Source of the DNA: Nostoc sp. MS1
GTDB lineage: Bacteria; Cyanobacteriota; Cyanobacteriia; Cyanobacteriales; Nostocaceae
Assembly (NCBI RefSeq): GCF_019976755.1
Contig: NZ_AP023441.1
Coordinates: forward strand, 5,887,501-5,951,500
Direction: 5' to 3'
DNA length: 64,000 bases
Shown: one piece after another, positions 1-9,776 of the stretch
Position numbering within the stretch: position 1 is the stretch's first letter
Layout: each line of letters opens with the position of its first letter
Notes under the pieces: generated by a model
The model's input: the letters and a program-made list of their open reading frames with translations, nothing else
Database searches by the model: none
Told to the model about the DNA's origin: nothing
Program-made: the position numbers and the translations under genes

Positions 1-2380
1 TTCTACCAAAGGCGGTGGTGTTAGTAGAAAAGACTTCACGATTACCGGAAAATAAAGCTTGTAAACGGTTTCGCCATCCGGGTAAAGTTTCATTTTCTAC
101 ATAAGCTGTAATTTTCAATGGTGGAATCCTAAACCCATCCAACGGTTCGTACTCGCTATCGTTGTTACTATCAATTTCTCCACCAATTAAAGTGAATGTT
201 CCGCCAATTTGCCATGTGGGACTGGGTTGTGCATCTACGGCGGCTTCTAGTCCGTAGATTCTTTCTGGGGCGCGAATTACGGTTCCTGGCGCGGTGAAGG
301 TTGTACCTAAATCCGACTCGTTATAAAAGGCTGAGAGGGATGCTTGCACAGAATCCCATTGTCCGCGTATCCCGATTTCATAGTTGTCTACTTTTTGGGG
401 TTCGGGATTGAGGGATTCTACAGAGAAGCCTGGACGAGCGTTACGCAGTGCTAAACCTATATCAGATAAGGAGAAGCCTTGAGCAAAGTTAGCAAATACG
501 CTCAGTTGGGGATTGATGGCGTATACTGCACCGACGTTGAATAGGGTGGCGTTAAAGTTCAAATCACCACCGGGAATAATCACGTTGGGATTGGCTAGGG
601 TGGTGAAATCATCGACGCTGACATCAGCATTTTCGTAGCGAACACCACCATTTAACACGAAGCGATCGCTAATTTCCCAATTCAGTTGAGCAAATATTCC
701 CAAACTCCTCAATTCTAAAGGCGGAGTCCAAGAGCGATCGCCACTTTTACGAAAAACTAATCCCCCACTGGAGACAAACACAGCTTGATCAAATACAGAT
801 ACGGGTTGGGATGTGTTTTCGTTGGAGTAATCTACACCCCATAGTAGTTTGGCTGCACCTTGGTTAAATAAGGGGGTTTCAATCTGCAAACGTCCGCCAT
901 ACTTTTCTGATTCGACTCTTGATTGAATAATTTCGTTACCCAAAGTCGGAAAGGTACGTGCATCGAAGGGAAAGAAGCGTGTGAGGTAATCGCGGTAATA
1001 TACCTGGGCTTGTACTTTACTGTTGAATAGGCTGTTGTGGGTATATTGTAAGTTGATGAATGTGTTCTGATTTTTTGGTTCTTCATCTAAACTCAACCCC
1101 TCCAAAGCCCGCGCTTTTTGTCTACCAGGGATAGTATTGACGGTGGGATCACTGGCTACATCTGGATCTTGCTTTTCGTCGAAGTGGTTTAGGGTGAGTT
1201 GGAGACGTTGATTTGTATCTATATCAAGACCGAATTTACCAAATATATTGAAGCTAGAGGCATCGGAAAAGCCACCTTGGGCATTAGGATCAGAGGGAAT
1301 GCGATCGCCATCTGCATCGAAGAATCCACCAGTTTTCGCTAAGGCAAAGTTAAAGGTAAAGTCAACATTTCCCTGTCTAGCTGAGAGGAAATGTTGCAGG
1401 TTAGTACTAAAACTCTCCTCTTGTAGTTCACCTAAAGCCGCACTCACACCAACTTCTGTCCGTGAAGTCAATTTTTCTTCAGTGGGTCGGCGTGTGATGA
1501 TGTTAATTACACCCCCAGTTGCACCATCCCCATAAATCGCACTAGGGCCGCGTACTACTTCAATGCGTTCAATTGCCGCCGAGTCAATGGTTCGCAAATC
1601 CCGCGACGCGTTGCGTGTAGTTGATTGGGGAACGCCATCTATTAATACTTGGGGGTTCCTCCCGCGTAGAGTTAGACCAAAATTACTCGAACTTTGTGTT
1701 GGCGGTGCTAACCCAGGAACGGTTTTACCTAAAATTTCTATTAGGTTGCGGGAAGTGCTAGTTTGTTGTTCAATTTGTTCACGGTCAATTACGGTGATGG
1801 AACGGGGGACGTTTTGTAGCGGTGTTTCTGTACGTGTTGCTGTCACCACTAGTTCGATAGGTTCTTCCGTTACTGCTGGGGTTTGAGGAGTTGGTGGTTC
1901 TGCGACTACTTCGGTTGTGGTGAACCCTAAAATTAAACTCGTATCGCTATCAAATAACTCATATTTAGGCAGACTTTTCTCCCCCGTTACTGTTACTCGG
2001 ATTGTATTGTCGTTTTGATTGACAACGGTGACACTCTTAACACCTGTAGCTGGGTTTTCTTGGCTGAATGTATTTCCACCAGACAAATTGAGTTGAGCGT
2101 TGGGGATATCCGCAATGAAGGTATTATCTTGATTTTGCGTTGATAGCTGTAACTTTTCAGCGGCGGTAGTGTCTAATATCACCTCTACACCTTGTGCTGT
2201 AGGAACCACCCTCACGCCAGTTACTTGAATTAATGTCTCAGTGTTAGGTGCTGGTGATTGTGTCAGTAAGCGTTTATTTGGTTGTGTTGGTGATGCTTCC
2301 TGACTTTTGACAGGATAGTTATTCAATGACCAAACAGAGCCGGTAAGTAACAGAAGAAAGAGGAGTTTGCCGAGTTTCAT
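1..2380 (-). CDS. TonB-dependent siderophore receptor with N-terminal AMIN domain (3' end outside window)
   Basis: Outer-membrane receptor expected to import a ferric siderophore using TonB energy. The reading frame is open from ATG at 2380 to the left window edge (about 793 residues, no stop). By family length the last part of the barrel is missing. The start MKLGKLLFLLLLTGSVWS is a signal peptide. Residues about 45-140 look like an AMIN domain, which cyanobacterial receptors often carry in front of the plug. The plug begins near residue 175 (ELVVTATRTETPLQNVPRSI) and contains VRGPSAIYGDGATGGVINII near 275, followed by barrel strands. It diverges from the siderophore operon, matching the receptor/biosynthesis pairing known for schizokinen (schT) in Anabaena PCC 7120. 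The substrate is inferred from this context. Confidence 0.93.
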   Translation of the reverse strand, partial: MKLGKLLFLLLLTGSVWSLNNYPVKSQEASPTQPNKRLLTQSPAPNTETLIQVTGVRVVPTAQGVEVILDTTAAEKLQLSTQNQDNTFIADIPNAQLNLSGGNTFSQENPATGVKSVTVVNQNDNTIRVTVTGEKSLPKYELFDSDTSLILGFTTTEVVAEPPTPQTPAVTEEPIELVVTATRTETPLQNVPRSITVIDREQIEQQTSTSRNLIEILGKTVPGLAPPTQSSSNFGLTLRGRNPQVLIDGVPQSTTRNASRDLRTIDSAAIERIEVVRGPSAIYGDGATGGVINIITRRPTEEKLTSRTEVGVSAALGELQEESFSTNLQHFLSARQGNVDFTFNFALAKTGGFFDADGDRIPSDPNAQGGFSDASSFNIFGKFGLDIDTNQRLQLTLNHFDEKQDPDVASDPTVNTIPGRQKARALEGLSLDEEPKNQNTFINLQYTHNSLFNSKVQAQVYYRDYLTRFFPFDARTFPTLGNEIIQSRVESEKYGGRLQIETPLFNQGAAKLLWGVDYSNENTSQPVSVFDQAVFVSSGGLVFRKSGDRSWTPPLELRSLGIFAQLNWEISDRFVLNGGVRYENADVSVDDFTTLANPNVIIPGGDLNFNATLFNVGAVYAINPQLSVFANFAQGFSLSDIGLALRNARPGFSVESLNPEPQKVDNYEIGIRGQWDSVQASLSAFYNESDLGTTFTAPGTVIRAPERIYGLEAAVDAQPSPTWQIGGTFTLIGGEIDSNNDSEYEPLDGFRIPPLKITAYVENETLPGWRNRLQALFSGNREVFSTNTTAFGR

Positions 2381-2439
2381 GTTCACTTCACACCTAAAAG
2401 TTGCGTATGGATTATGGTTAATGACACTATCCACCGCAG

Positions 2440-2458
2440 ATTATTATTGATTTGCATT
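2440..2458 (-). promoter_or_regulatory. Fur-like box upstream of the TonB receptor
   Basis: Read on the minus strand the site begins AATGCAAATCAATAAT. It matches about 11 of 19 positions of a typical Fur box and lies 60 bp upstream of the receptor start. It shares the ATGCAAAT core with the box in front of the biosynthetic operon. The match was scored by eye. Confidence 0.4.
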
Positions 2459-2834
2459 CGCAATAGTCTTGGATTCTATAAAAATATATCTATTCTGGCA
2501 GTTACACAAGTAGTTTATTGCTTTATTTTTTCAAGAAGCTATGATTTAGCTGCTACCTATAAAGAGGTTGGAAGCTGAGAAAGCTTACTAGACAAATAAT
2601 TCCAAGATTTTAGTCTGGTTCTATATTTTGTCAAAAAATTATTGCTTATTTTTATTATTAACAACGCACATATACATTTGTAAGCGCGTTACGCTCCCAA
2701 GTTAGATTTGAGTGATGGCGCAGTAAGCTTTGGATAAGAAAACTTGATAAATAGAAAATTTCTTAATTTTTTATCAAGTTATTAGTAGACTTTTGCATTA
2801 GGTTTCATTTATGATGCTCATCAAGTAGAAGATA

Positions 2835-2853
2835 GATGCAAATAATTCTCAAA
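2835..2853 (+). promoter_or_regulatory. Fur-like box upstream of the siderophore operon
   Basis: The 19-mer GATGCAAATAATTCTCAAA matches about 15 of 19 positions of the Fur box form AATGAGAATAATTCTCATT. It ends 45 bp before the ATG at 2899, a usual place for an iron-dependent repressor. Repression under iron sufficiency is inferred. Confidence 0.55.
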
Positions 2854-2898
2854 TAATTTATTTCGGCTTATCGGTTCAAAGCCAAAAGGATTTTTACA

Positions 2899-4380
2899 AT
2901 GCAACTCAATCACAATGGCGTACATTCTGAAGGCCACTCTTTCGTGCTGTCGCAGAGATGTCCATCGCAGGATAGTGTAGAGTCTGATTCCCCTGGTAAT
3001 CGTGTGCTTTCTGTACCTGGCCCGGCATCAAGTTACTATTTAGAGCGCCAGCAAGCACGAGAGTCTAACGCCAGAAGCTATCCGCGACGGATTCGGATTG
3101 CAATTAGCGAGGCTCAAGAGATTTACATCAAAGATGCAGACGGCAATGTATATTTTGATTGTCTAGCGGGTGCAGGCACTTTAGCGTTAGGACACAATCA
3201 CCCAGTGGTGATAGAAGCTATGCGAAAGGTGTTGGATACGGGTTTACCTTTGCATACTCTAGATTTGACTACCCCAGTTAAAGATAAGTTTGTGGAAGAA
3301 CTGTTTGCCAGTTTACCTGCGGAATTTGCCCAAAATGCCAGGATTCAATTTTGCGGCCCTTCGGGAGCGGATGCGGTAGAAGCGGCGATAAAATTGGTGA
3401 AAACTGCTACGGGTAGGCGCAGTGTATTGTCCTTTCATGGCGGATATCATGGGATGACACACGGTGCGTTGAGTTTAACTGGTAATCTCAATCCCAAACA
3501 AGCGGTGACAGGGTTAATGGCAGATGTCCACTTTTTGCCTTATCCCTATCATTATCGTTGTCCCTTTGGGTTGGGTGGGGAGGCTGGACACGTTATCAGT
3601 AGCCGTTATATAGAGTCGATTTTGGATGATCCTGAAAGTGGGATTGTGAAGGCGGCGGCGATGATTTTGGAGGTGGTGCAAGGGGAAGGTGGGGTAATTC
3701 CTGCACCTGATGATTGGTTGCGGGAGATACGCCGGATAACACGCGATCGCCAAATTCCCTTAATTGTCGATGAGATTCAAACAGGCTTAGGCAGAACTGG
3801 TAAACTCTACGCCTTCGAGCATTCTGGGATTGTACCGGATGTATTGTTACTTTCCAAAGCTATCGGTGGTAGTTTACCTTTATCGGTGGTTTTGTATAAC
3901 AAAGAACTCGATAAATGGAGTCCAGGCGCTCATGCGGGGACGTTCCGGGGTAATCAAATGGCGATGGCGGCGGGAACGGCGACTATACAGTATATCTTGG
4001 AAAATTCTCTGACTGAACACGCGGCGACGATGGGCGATCGCTTATTGAAGCATCTGCACCAAATTCAGTGCGAAACTTACTGTATTGGCGAGGTGCGGGG
4101 ACGCGGTTTGATGGTGGGTGTGGAAATTATTAATCCCCAAGCACCAGCTGATCGGCGTGGTAAGTATCCTGCACTTCCCCAGTTAGCTAGTTGTATCCAA
4201 GCTGAGTGTTTGCGGCGGGGTTTGATTGTGGAATTAGGGGGTAGATTTGGTAGTGTTGTGCGCTTTTTACCGCCTTTAATTGTGACTGCGACGCAGATTG
4301 ATAGTATTAGTGAGATTTTTGCGGCGGCGTTACAGGCGGCGGAGAAGCAGGTTTTATCGGTTCTATCGCAGGTGGGTTAA
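2899..4380 (+). CDS. dat: Diaminobutyrate--2-oxoglutarate aminotransferase (RhbA-like)
   Basis: PLP-dependent class III aminotransferase that makes L-2,4-diaminobutyrate from aspartate semialdehyde, the first step towards 1,3-diaminopropane. The 493 residues include the substrate-domain start YFDCLAGAGTLALGHNHP (near 95), the PLP-site block VDEIQTGLGRTGKLYAFEHS (near 290) and the Schiff-base lysine in LLLSKAIGGSLPL (near 318). About 40 extra N-terminal residues are present. The ATG at 2899 is preceded by AAAAGGA. It is the first gene of the siderophore operon, and its stop overlaps the next start by one base (TAATG). This is the gene that RhbA fills in rhizobactin 1021. The class III fold is certain; substrate choice rests on context. 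Confidence 0.92.
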   Translation: MQLNHNGVHSEGHSFVLSQRCPSQDSVESDSPGNRVLSVPGPASSYYLERQQARESNARSYPRRIRIAISEAQEIYIKDADGNVYFDCLAGAGTLALGHNHPVVIEAMRKVLDTGLPLHTLDLTTPVKDKFVEELFASLPAEFAQNARIQFCGPSGADAVEAAIKLVKTATGRRSVLSFHGGYHGMTHGALSLTGNLNPKQAVTGLMADVHFLPYPYHYRCPFGLGGEAGHVISSRYIESILDDPESGIVKAAAMILEVVQGEGGVIPAPDDWLREIRRITRDRQIPLIVDEIQTGLGRTGKLYAFEHSGIVPDVLLLSKAIGGSLPLSVVLYNKELDKWSPGAHAGTFRGNQMAMAAGTATIQYILENSLTEHAATMGDRLLKHLHQIQCETYCIGEVRGRGLMVGVEIINPQAPADRRGKYPALPQLASCIQAECLRRGLIVELGGRFGSVVRFLPPLIVTATQIDSISEIFAAALQAAEKQVLSVLSQVG

Positions 4381-5894
4381 TGGTTGTTATCTCACAAAGA
4401 AGCAAGTTTTGTTTTGTTGAGGATGAGGGGTTGTTTCGAGAGGCGATCGCAACTTCTGTGGAGTTGTTGATTGATTGCTTTATGAATCAAGAAAAACCTT
4501 ACAGTGGTAGGAGTCCGCAGCAATTAACTAGAACTATTGCAGAGATTTCTGTGTGTCCTGAAGATGGTGTGGATTTGCATCAGGTTTTGGCGGAGGTGGG
4601 GGAGAATATCATCAAACATTCTGTGGTGGTGACTCATCCTACTTGTATTGCACACCTGCATTGTCCGCCACTATTACCAGCTTTGGCGGCTGAGGTGTTG
4701 ATTAGTGGGACTAATCAATCTCTGGACTCTTGGGATCAAAGTCCGGCTGCAACTGTGTTGGAACAGCAGGTAGTAGATTGGTTGTGTGCAAGTTTCGGTT
4801 ATAATACTGATGGTGATGGTATATTTACCAGTGGTGGCACGCAATCGAATTTTATGGGGTTGCTGCTGGCGCGAGATGCTTATGCACATCATCAGTTAAA
4901 CTGGTCTGTGCAGCAACAAGGATTACCGCCACAAGCCAAAAGTTTTCGTATCCTCTGTTCTCAAGCGGCGCATTTTACTATTAGCCAAGCTGCTTCCTTA
5001 TTAGGTTTGGGACAGCAAGCGGTGGTGATGGTAGAAACTGACGCTGATTATCGCCTATGTCCTACGGCGGTGGAACGGAAGTTAGCAGAATTGCAACACC
5101 AAGATTTATTACCTATTGCCCTAGTTGCTACTGTCGGGACTACAGATTTTGGTAGTATTGACCCATTACCAGAATTAGCCGCCTGTGCTGAAAAATATGG
5201 GTTGTGGCTACATGTGGATGCGGCTTTTGGTGGCGCGTTGGTGATGAGCGATCGCCATCAAGATAAACTAGATGGTATTGCCTTGGCTGACTCAATTACA
5301 GTCGATTTCCATAAACTGTTTTACCAGCCAATCAGTTGTGGTGCTTTCCTAGTTAAACAGCGTCAAAACTTTGATTTAATCAAACTACACGCCGACTATC
5401 TCAACCCTGAAACCAACAAAACTGCAAGTATTCCCGATTTAGTCACCAAATCAGTGCAGACAACTAAGCGATTTGATGGGCTTAAATTGTTTGTTTCTCT
5501 CCGCACTCTAGGGAGAAAACAGTTTGCACAGATGATTGATACCACGATTGAACTAGCCAAGGAAACCGCCAGTTTAATCAAAGCTAACCCTGTGTTGGAA
5601 TTAGCAAATCACCCCACAATTAACGCTGTTGTGTTTCGCTATGTACCCCAACATACACCAGCACATCTAGATAGTACAACTTGGGCAAATCAAATCAATA
5701 GCCATATCCGTATGAGCTTACTACAACAAGGGATTGCAGTTATCGCACAGACCAAAATTGGTCAACTCATCTACCTAAAATTTACCTTACTTAATCCCCG
5801 AACTGCGATCGCGGATATTCAAGAAGTTCTCAACGCTATTACGACAATTGGTGAAAAGTATTTATTTCACTCAGAGGAAAAAGAGGTTAGTTAA
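4380..5894 (+). CDS. ddc: L-2,4-diaminobutyrate decarboxylase (RhbB-like)
   Basis: PLP-dependent group II decarboxylase that converts 2,4-diaminobutyrate to 1,3-diaminopropane, the diamine backbone of schizokinen-type siderophores. The 504 residues show IFTSGGTQSNFMGLLLAR (near 145), the PLP-pocket HVDAAFGGALV (near 280) and the cofactor lysine in SITVDFHKLFYQP (near 305). The length is normal for the family. The start overlaps the stop of the aminotransferase, so the two are translationally coupled, and a fused version of the two activities is known elsewhere. The next gene follows after 93 bp. Confidence 0.92.
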   Translation: MVVISQRSKFCFVEDEGLFREAIATSVELLIDCFMNQEKPYSGRSPQQLTRTIAEISVCPEDGVDLHQVLAEVGENIIKHSVVVTHPTCIAHLHCPPLLPALAAEVLISGTNQSLDSWDQSPAATVLEQQVVDWLCASFGYNTDGDGIFTSGGTQSNFMGLLLARDAYAHHQLNWSVQQQGLPPQAKSFRILCSQAAHFTISQAASLLGLGQQAVVMVETDADYRLCPTAVERKLAELQHQDLLPIALVATVGTTDFGSIDPLPELAACAEKYGLWLHVDAAFGGALVMSDRHQDKLDGIALADSITVDFHKLFYQPISCGAFLVKQRQNFDLIKLHADYLNPETNKTASIPDLVTKSVQTTKRFDGLKLFVSLRTLGRKQFAQMIDTTIELAKETASLIKANPVLELANHPTINAVVFRYVPQHTPAHLDSTTWANQINSHIRMSLLQQGIAVIAQTKIGQLIYLKFTLLNPRTAIADIQEVLNAITTIGEKYLFHSEEKEVS

Positions 5895-5987
5895 CAAACC
5901 ATCTCACAAAAAAATAGGAGAGAGGGAGAGCGAAAACTCCCCCCACTCCCAACGTCAAATAAGTTTCACTCAAACGATACACCAGAT

Positions 5988-7820
5988 ATGACACCAGATA
6001 CAATTGCCAAACCTACAACAACGGTTCTGGCGCAACATCGTACTGACAAACAAATAGCAGAACAAGCAACCATCCACAGCTTCTTGAATTGCTACCTACG
6101 GGAAACCAACACAGGCGAAATCATCACCACCGCTACAAAAGACCAAGATATTTTAGAAGTCTGTCAACGTACAAATACAAACTCGCTCATCTGTTGTCAG
6201 TTAAAGCATCAACATCTGAGGTTATTAATTGGTTTACGATATTACTCGCCTACAGGTAGACATTTATTCGCTTTTCCTATTTATTACCAACCAGGTACGG
6301 GTAGTCTACTAGAGTTAGATTACGTTACCTTAGCCACATTAATCACGAAAGAATTAGCTTTAGGAAGTGGTAGTAATAGCCATCAAGATGAACTAATTTT
6401 GCGAGTCATTCAAAGCTGCAATTCCATCGAAAACTTTGTTCAACATAGGCGACAAGATACAGAACAACTATATACTTTTCAAAGTAACTTTATTACAACC
6501 GAACAAGCCTTAGTTTTTGGACATCATTTACATCCCACACCCAAAAGTCGCCAAGGTTTTGCTGACCATGAATTGCCAATCTATTCGCCAGAAATAAAAG
6601 GCAGTTTTTCCCTATATTACTTTCGTGTTCATCAATCAATAGTACTAGAAGGTTCGCGCCTATCACAAACAGCAACAGCAATAATTAAATATGAGTTAAT
6701 TGCCGACTCTTATGTTGACAATCAGTTCAAAAATGATTACTGTGGTGAAGATGATTATTCATTGTTACCCATACATCCCTGGCAAGCAAGCTATCTACTT
6801 CAGCAGCCACAAATTCAACAATTAATTCAACAAGGAACCATACAAGATTTAGGTTTGATTGGACGAGCTTATCAACCTACATCTTCAATTCGTACCGTCT
6901 ATCATCCAGAGGCGGTATTTATGTTGAAGTTATCGCTAAATGTGAAAATTACTAACTCTGTTCGGACTAATTTATATAAGGAATTAGAACGGAGTTTAGA
7001 AGTACATCAAATTCTAGCAGGTGAAATTGGTCAACAACTATATCAGCGTTTCCCTGATTTTCAAATCATTACCGATCCTGCTTATATCACTGTAAAAATT
7101 GATGGTGTTGCTGTTGATGGTTTCTCGACAATTCTTAGAGACAATCCATTTTTCAATAATCCATATACAGATGCGACTTGTTTAGTAGCTTTGTGTCAGG
7201 ACTCAATTTCAGGTGATGGCTCACGGTTAGCACAGATTATTCAGCAACTAGCACAACAAGAAAAATGTTCCACTAATGCAGTAAGTGTAGATTGGTTTAA
7301 ACGTTATCTTCGTATTTATTTAGAACCAATTCTCTGGTTATATTTCACCTACGGTATAGGGTTGGAAGCGCATCAACAAAATACGGTGTTGCAGTTAAAA
7401 GATGGATATCCTGAGAAATTATTCTACCGGGATAATCAAGGATATTACTATCGTCGTTCTTGTCATGTGTTGTTAGATAATATTCTGCCGGGTATTAGTC
7501 AAAACAGTGAGACGATTTGTGATGATGATGTGATTGATGAACGGCTGACTTACTATTTGTTCTTTAACAACTTGTTCGGGTTGATTAATGCTTTTGGTGT
7601 GGCTGGACTGGTAGATGAGGAATTACTGCTGGAGGAAGTACGCAACACTATCAGCAAGTATTCAGAACATTCGTTAATTAAAAACTTAGTTTCTCAACCT
7701 CAACTGCGTTGTAAAGCTAATCTTCTTACTCGTTTTCACAATATGGATGAGCTTGTGGGTTCTGTAGCTACGCAGTCTGTTTATGTTGCTGTTGATAATC
7801 CTTTGTATAGGTTGATATAA
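5988..7820 (+). CDS. IucA/IucC-family NIS siderophore synthetase (RhbC-like)
   Basis: NRPS-independent siderophore synthetase that uses ATP to condense a carboxyl group of citrate with an amine or hydroxylamine. The 610 residues carry the family marks: LLPIHPWQASYLL (near 260), PTSSIRTVYHPE (near 300), KLSLNVKITNSVRTN (near 315) and YGIGLEAHQQNT (near 460), where the ATP/metal site lies. The C-terminal part matches FhuF-like iron reductase folds seen in this family. The gap from the previous gene holds a G/C-biased repeat (CTCCCCCCACTCCC) also seen elsewhere in the window. The ATG at 5988 has no clear Shine-Dalgarno. The second synthetase at 10997 would make the other amide, as RhbC/RhbF do. 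Confidence 0.93.
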   Translation: MTPDTIAKPTTTVLAQHRTDKQIAEQATIHSFLNCYLRETNTGEIITTATKDQDILEVCQRTNTNSLICCQLKHQHLRLLIGLRYYSPTGRHLFAFPIYYQPGTGSLLELDYVTLATLITKELALGSGSNSHQDELILRVIQSCNSIENFVQHRRQDTEQLYTFQSNFITTEQALVFGHHLHPTPKSRQGFADHELPIYSPEIKGSFSLYYFRVHQSIVLEGSRLSQTATAIIKYELIADSYVDNQFKNDYCGEDDYSLLPIHPWQASYLLQQPQIQQLIQQGTIQDLGLIGRAYQPTSSIRTVYHPEAVFMLKLSLNVKITNSVRTNLYKELERSLEVHQILAGEIGQQLYQRFPDFQIITDPAYITVKIDGVAVDGFSTILRDNPFFNNPYTDATCLVALCQDSISGDGSRLAQIIQQLAQQEKCSTNAVSVDWFKRYLRIYLEPILWLYFTYGIGLEAHQQNTVLQLKDGYPEKLFYRDNQGYYYRRSCHVLLDNILPGISQNSETICDDDVIDERLTYYLFFNNLFGLINAFGVAGLVDEELLLEEVRNTISKYSEHSLIKNLVSQPQLRCKANLLTRFHNMDELVGSVATQSVYVAVDNPLYRLI

Positions 7821-7917
7821 ACGCAGAGAGAAGTTGCGTTCCCCCTGTTGAGTAAACTTCTCTTAACGGAGACGCTATGCGAACAGTGGGAACGCGGAGG
7901 TTTACGCGGAGAGTTTT

Positions 7918-8496
7918 ATGTCGTTTAGCACGATTACTTACAGTTACGAGAAATTGGATTATACAATCAACAAAACTATTGCTTTCCGTCTGGTAGATTT
8001 AGAGAAAGATTTAACTCTGATTCATAGCTGGATGAATCAAACTCATGTAATTCCTTTTTGGAATTTGGCATTTGATTTGGAACGAATGCGGCAACATTTA
8101 CAAACAGCTTTAGCAGATAAGCACCAAAGTTTATATCTCGGCTGTTTGGATAATCACCCCATGAGTTATTGGGAATCTTACTGGACAATTGATGATATTG
8201 TCGCTCGTCATTATCCAGCAGAATCTACGGATCAAGGTATTCATCTTTTGATTGGAGAGCCAGCATTTTTAGGTAAGGGATATGCTTTACCTTTGTTACG
8301 TGCTATGACGTTTTTCCAATTTCAAAATGCTGCCACGCAAAAGATTATTGCTGAACCAGATATCCGTAATAAAAAGATGATTCATGTTTTTGAAAGATGT
8401 GGCTTTCAGTTTCAGAAAGAAATTGAATTGCCTGATAAATGTGGAGCTTTAATGTTCTGCGATCGCCAACTATTTTTCCAGAGGTGGACAGCATGA
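7918..8496 (+). CDS. GNAT-family siderophore acetyltransferase (RhbD/IucB-like)
   Basis: A 192-residue acyl-CoA N-acyltransferase of the IucB/AlcB type, expected to acetylate N-hydroxy-1,3-diaminopropane to form the hydroxamate arm. Seen motifs are WNLAFDLERMRQHL (near 44), MSYWESYW (near 82) and the acetyl-CoA loop EPAFLGKGYALPLLRAM (near 112). The helix KKMIHVFERCGFQFQKE is typical of GNAT C-termini. GGAGAG precedes the ATG. The upstream 97 bp contains a dispersed Nostoc-type repeat (GGAGACGCTATGCGAAC). It overlaps the monooxygenase start by four bases (ATGA). Confidence 0.9.
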   Translation: MSFSTITYSYEKLDYTINKTIAFRLVDLEKDLTLIHSWMNQTHVIPFWNLAFDLERMRQHLQTALADKHQSLYLGCLDNHPMSYWESYWTIDDIVARHYPAESTDQGIHLLIGEPAFLGKGYALPLLRAMTFFQFQNAATQKIIAEPDIRNKKMIHVFERCGFQFQKEIELPDKCGALMFCDRQLFFQRWTA

Positions 8497-9776
8497 CCAA
8501 TTGCGTTTATGATATTATTGGTATTGGTCTTGGCCCGTTTAATTTAGGTTTGGCTGCACTGTTAGAACCTGTTACAGAAGTTAAGTCTTTATTCCTAGAA
8601 CAGAAACCTAAATTTCAATGGCATCCAGGGTTATTGCTGGAAGGTACAACAATTCAAGTCCCATTTTTAGCTGACTTGGTAACAATGGCTGAACCTAGTA
8701 GTAAATACAGCTTTCTTAGTTACCTCAAAGCTAAATCTCGTCTCTATCATTTTTACTTTTGGGAGGAGTTTCATATTCCCAGAAGAGAGTATAATGATTA
8801 CTGTCAATGGGTAGCCAATCAATTATCTAATTGTTACTTTGGACAACAAGTAACTAACATTTCCTGGGATGAGGAAGCGCAAGAATTTCTAGTTTCTGGT
8901 AACAAATTTACCTACCGTTGCCTCAATTTAGCTTTAGGCGTTGGTTCTGTTCCCTACATACCGCCTTTTTTCCGTAATGTAGCCTCAGAAAATATCTTTC
9001 ACTCAGCCGAATTTATCCACCAAAAAGCCAACTGTAGTCAAGCAAAATCAATTACAGTCATCGGTTCAGGACAAAGTGCAGCCGAGGTTTTCTATGAACT
9101 TCTGCAAGCACAAGAAAACTGTAGTTATCGTCTAGAATGGCATACCCGTTCGTCTGGCTTTTTCCCAATGGAGTATTCTAAATTGGGATTAGAACATTTT
9201 TCACCAGACTACATCCATTATTTCTACCACCTGCAACCAGAACAGCGCGATAAACTCTTAACTAAACAAGGCTTACTGTACAAGGGAATTAGCTTTCACA
9301 CCATCGCCAAAATATATGACTTGCTTTACGAGCGTTCCGTCGCCGATAATTACCCTAACGTCAGGTTACTGTCTGGGGTAGAGGTTAAAGAAGTAGAACA
9401 CACTGACAAAGGTTATCGCCTTACCTATCGCCATTCTCATCAAGATCAACCATTTATTCACGAGTGCGATCGCATTATTTTAGCTACTGGCTACCATCAC
9501 GCCATCCCTAATTTTATTGCAGATATCCGCGATTTAATCCAGTGGGATGAAAAAGGACGCTACAAGGTAAATTTTGACTATCACCTTTTCCTCACCCAAG
9601 ACATCCCCAACCGTATTTTCGTTCAAAACGCTGAGTTACACACCCACGGTATAGGTGCGCCAGATTTGGGTTTAGGCTGTTATCGTAACTCTGTAATTAT
9701 TAACTCTTTGACAGGACGCGACGTTTACCCCACACAACAGCGTAATGTCTTCCAGCAGTTTGGTATAGTTTCATGA
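8493..9776 (+). CDS. Lysine/ornithine-type N-monooxygenase (RhbE/IucD-like)
   Basis: FAD- and NADPH-dependent N-hydroxylase expected to convert 1,3-diaminopropane to its N-hydroxy form. The 427 residues have the FAD-binding GIGLGPFNLGLAALL (near 10), substrate-proximal WHPGLLLEG, the NADPH motif VIGSGQSAAEVFYELL (near 190) and the late ILATGYHHAIP (near 330). An upstream in-frame ATG at 8439 lies inside the acetyltransferase gene. The start at 8493 is preferred because the protein then begins just before the FAD loop, GAGGTGG stands before it, and the ATGA overlap with the previous stop is typical of this operon. Confidence 0.93.
   Translation: MTNCVYDIIGIGLGPFNLGLAALLEPVTEVKSLFLEQKPKFQWHPGLLLEGTTIQVPFLADLVTMAEPSSKYSFLSYLKAKSRLYHFYFWEEFHIPRREYNDYCQWVANQLSNCYFGQQVTNISWDEEAQEFLVSGNKFTYRCLNLALGVGSVPYIPPFFRNVASENIFHSAEFIHQKANCSQAKSITVIGSGQSAAEVFYELLQAQENCSYRLEWHTRSSGFFPMEYSKLGLEHFSPDYIHYFYHLQPEQRDKLLTKQGLLYKGISFHTIAKIYDLLYERSVADNYPNVRLLSGVEVKEVEHTDKGYRLTYRHSHQDQPFIHECDRIILATGYHHAIPNFIADIRDLIQWDEKGRYKVNFDYHLFLTQDIPNRIFVQNAELHTHGIGAPDLGLGCYRNSVIINSLTGRDVYPTQQRNVFQQFGIVS

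Larger units (their letters stand above)
2381..2898. promoter_or_regulatory. Divergent promoter region between receptor and siderophore operon
   Basis: This 518-bp AT-rich gap separates two genes transcribed away from each other. I see no open frame of gene quality. It contains two Fur-like boxes, one near each gene, and a purine-rich ribosome binding site (AAAAGGA) 8 bases before the ATG at 2899. It also holds AT-rich inverted stretches such as the TCAAGTTATTAGT area near 2775. Iron control of both transcripts from here is an inference from the gene content and the boxes. Confidence 0.6.

Noticed and set aside
1248..1886. Two plus-strand frames inside the receptor gene
   Set aside because: Antisense shadows of a clear TonB receptor frame with plug motifs.
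8439..8492. Upstream ATG extension of the N-monooxygenase
   Set aside because: It would lie inside the acetyltransferase gene and add 18 residues before the FAD loop. The ATGA overlap start at 8493 has a better ribosome site.
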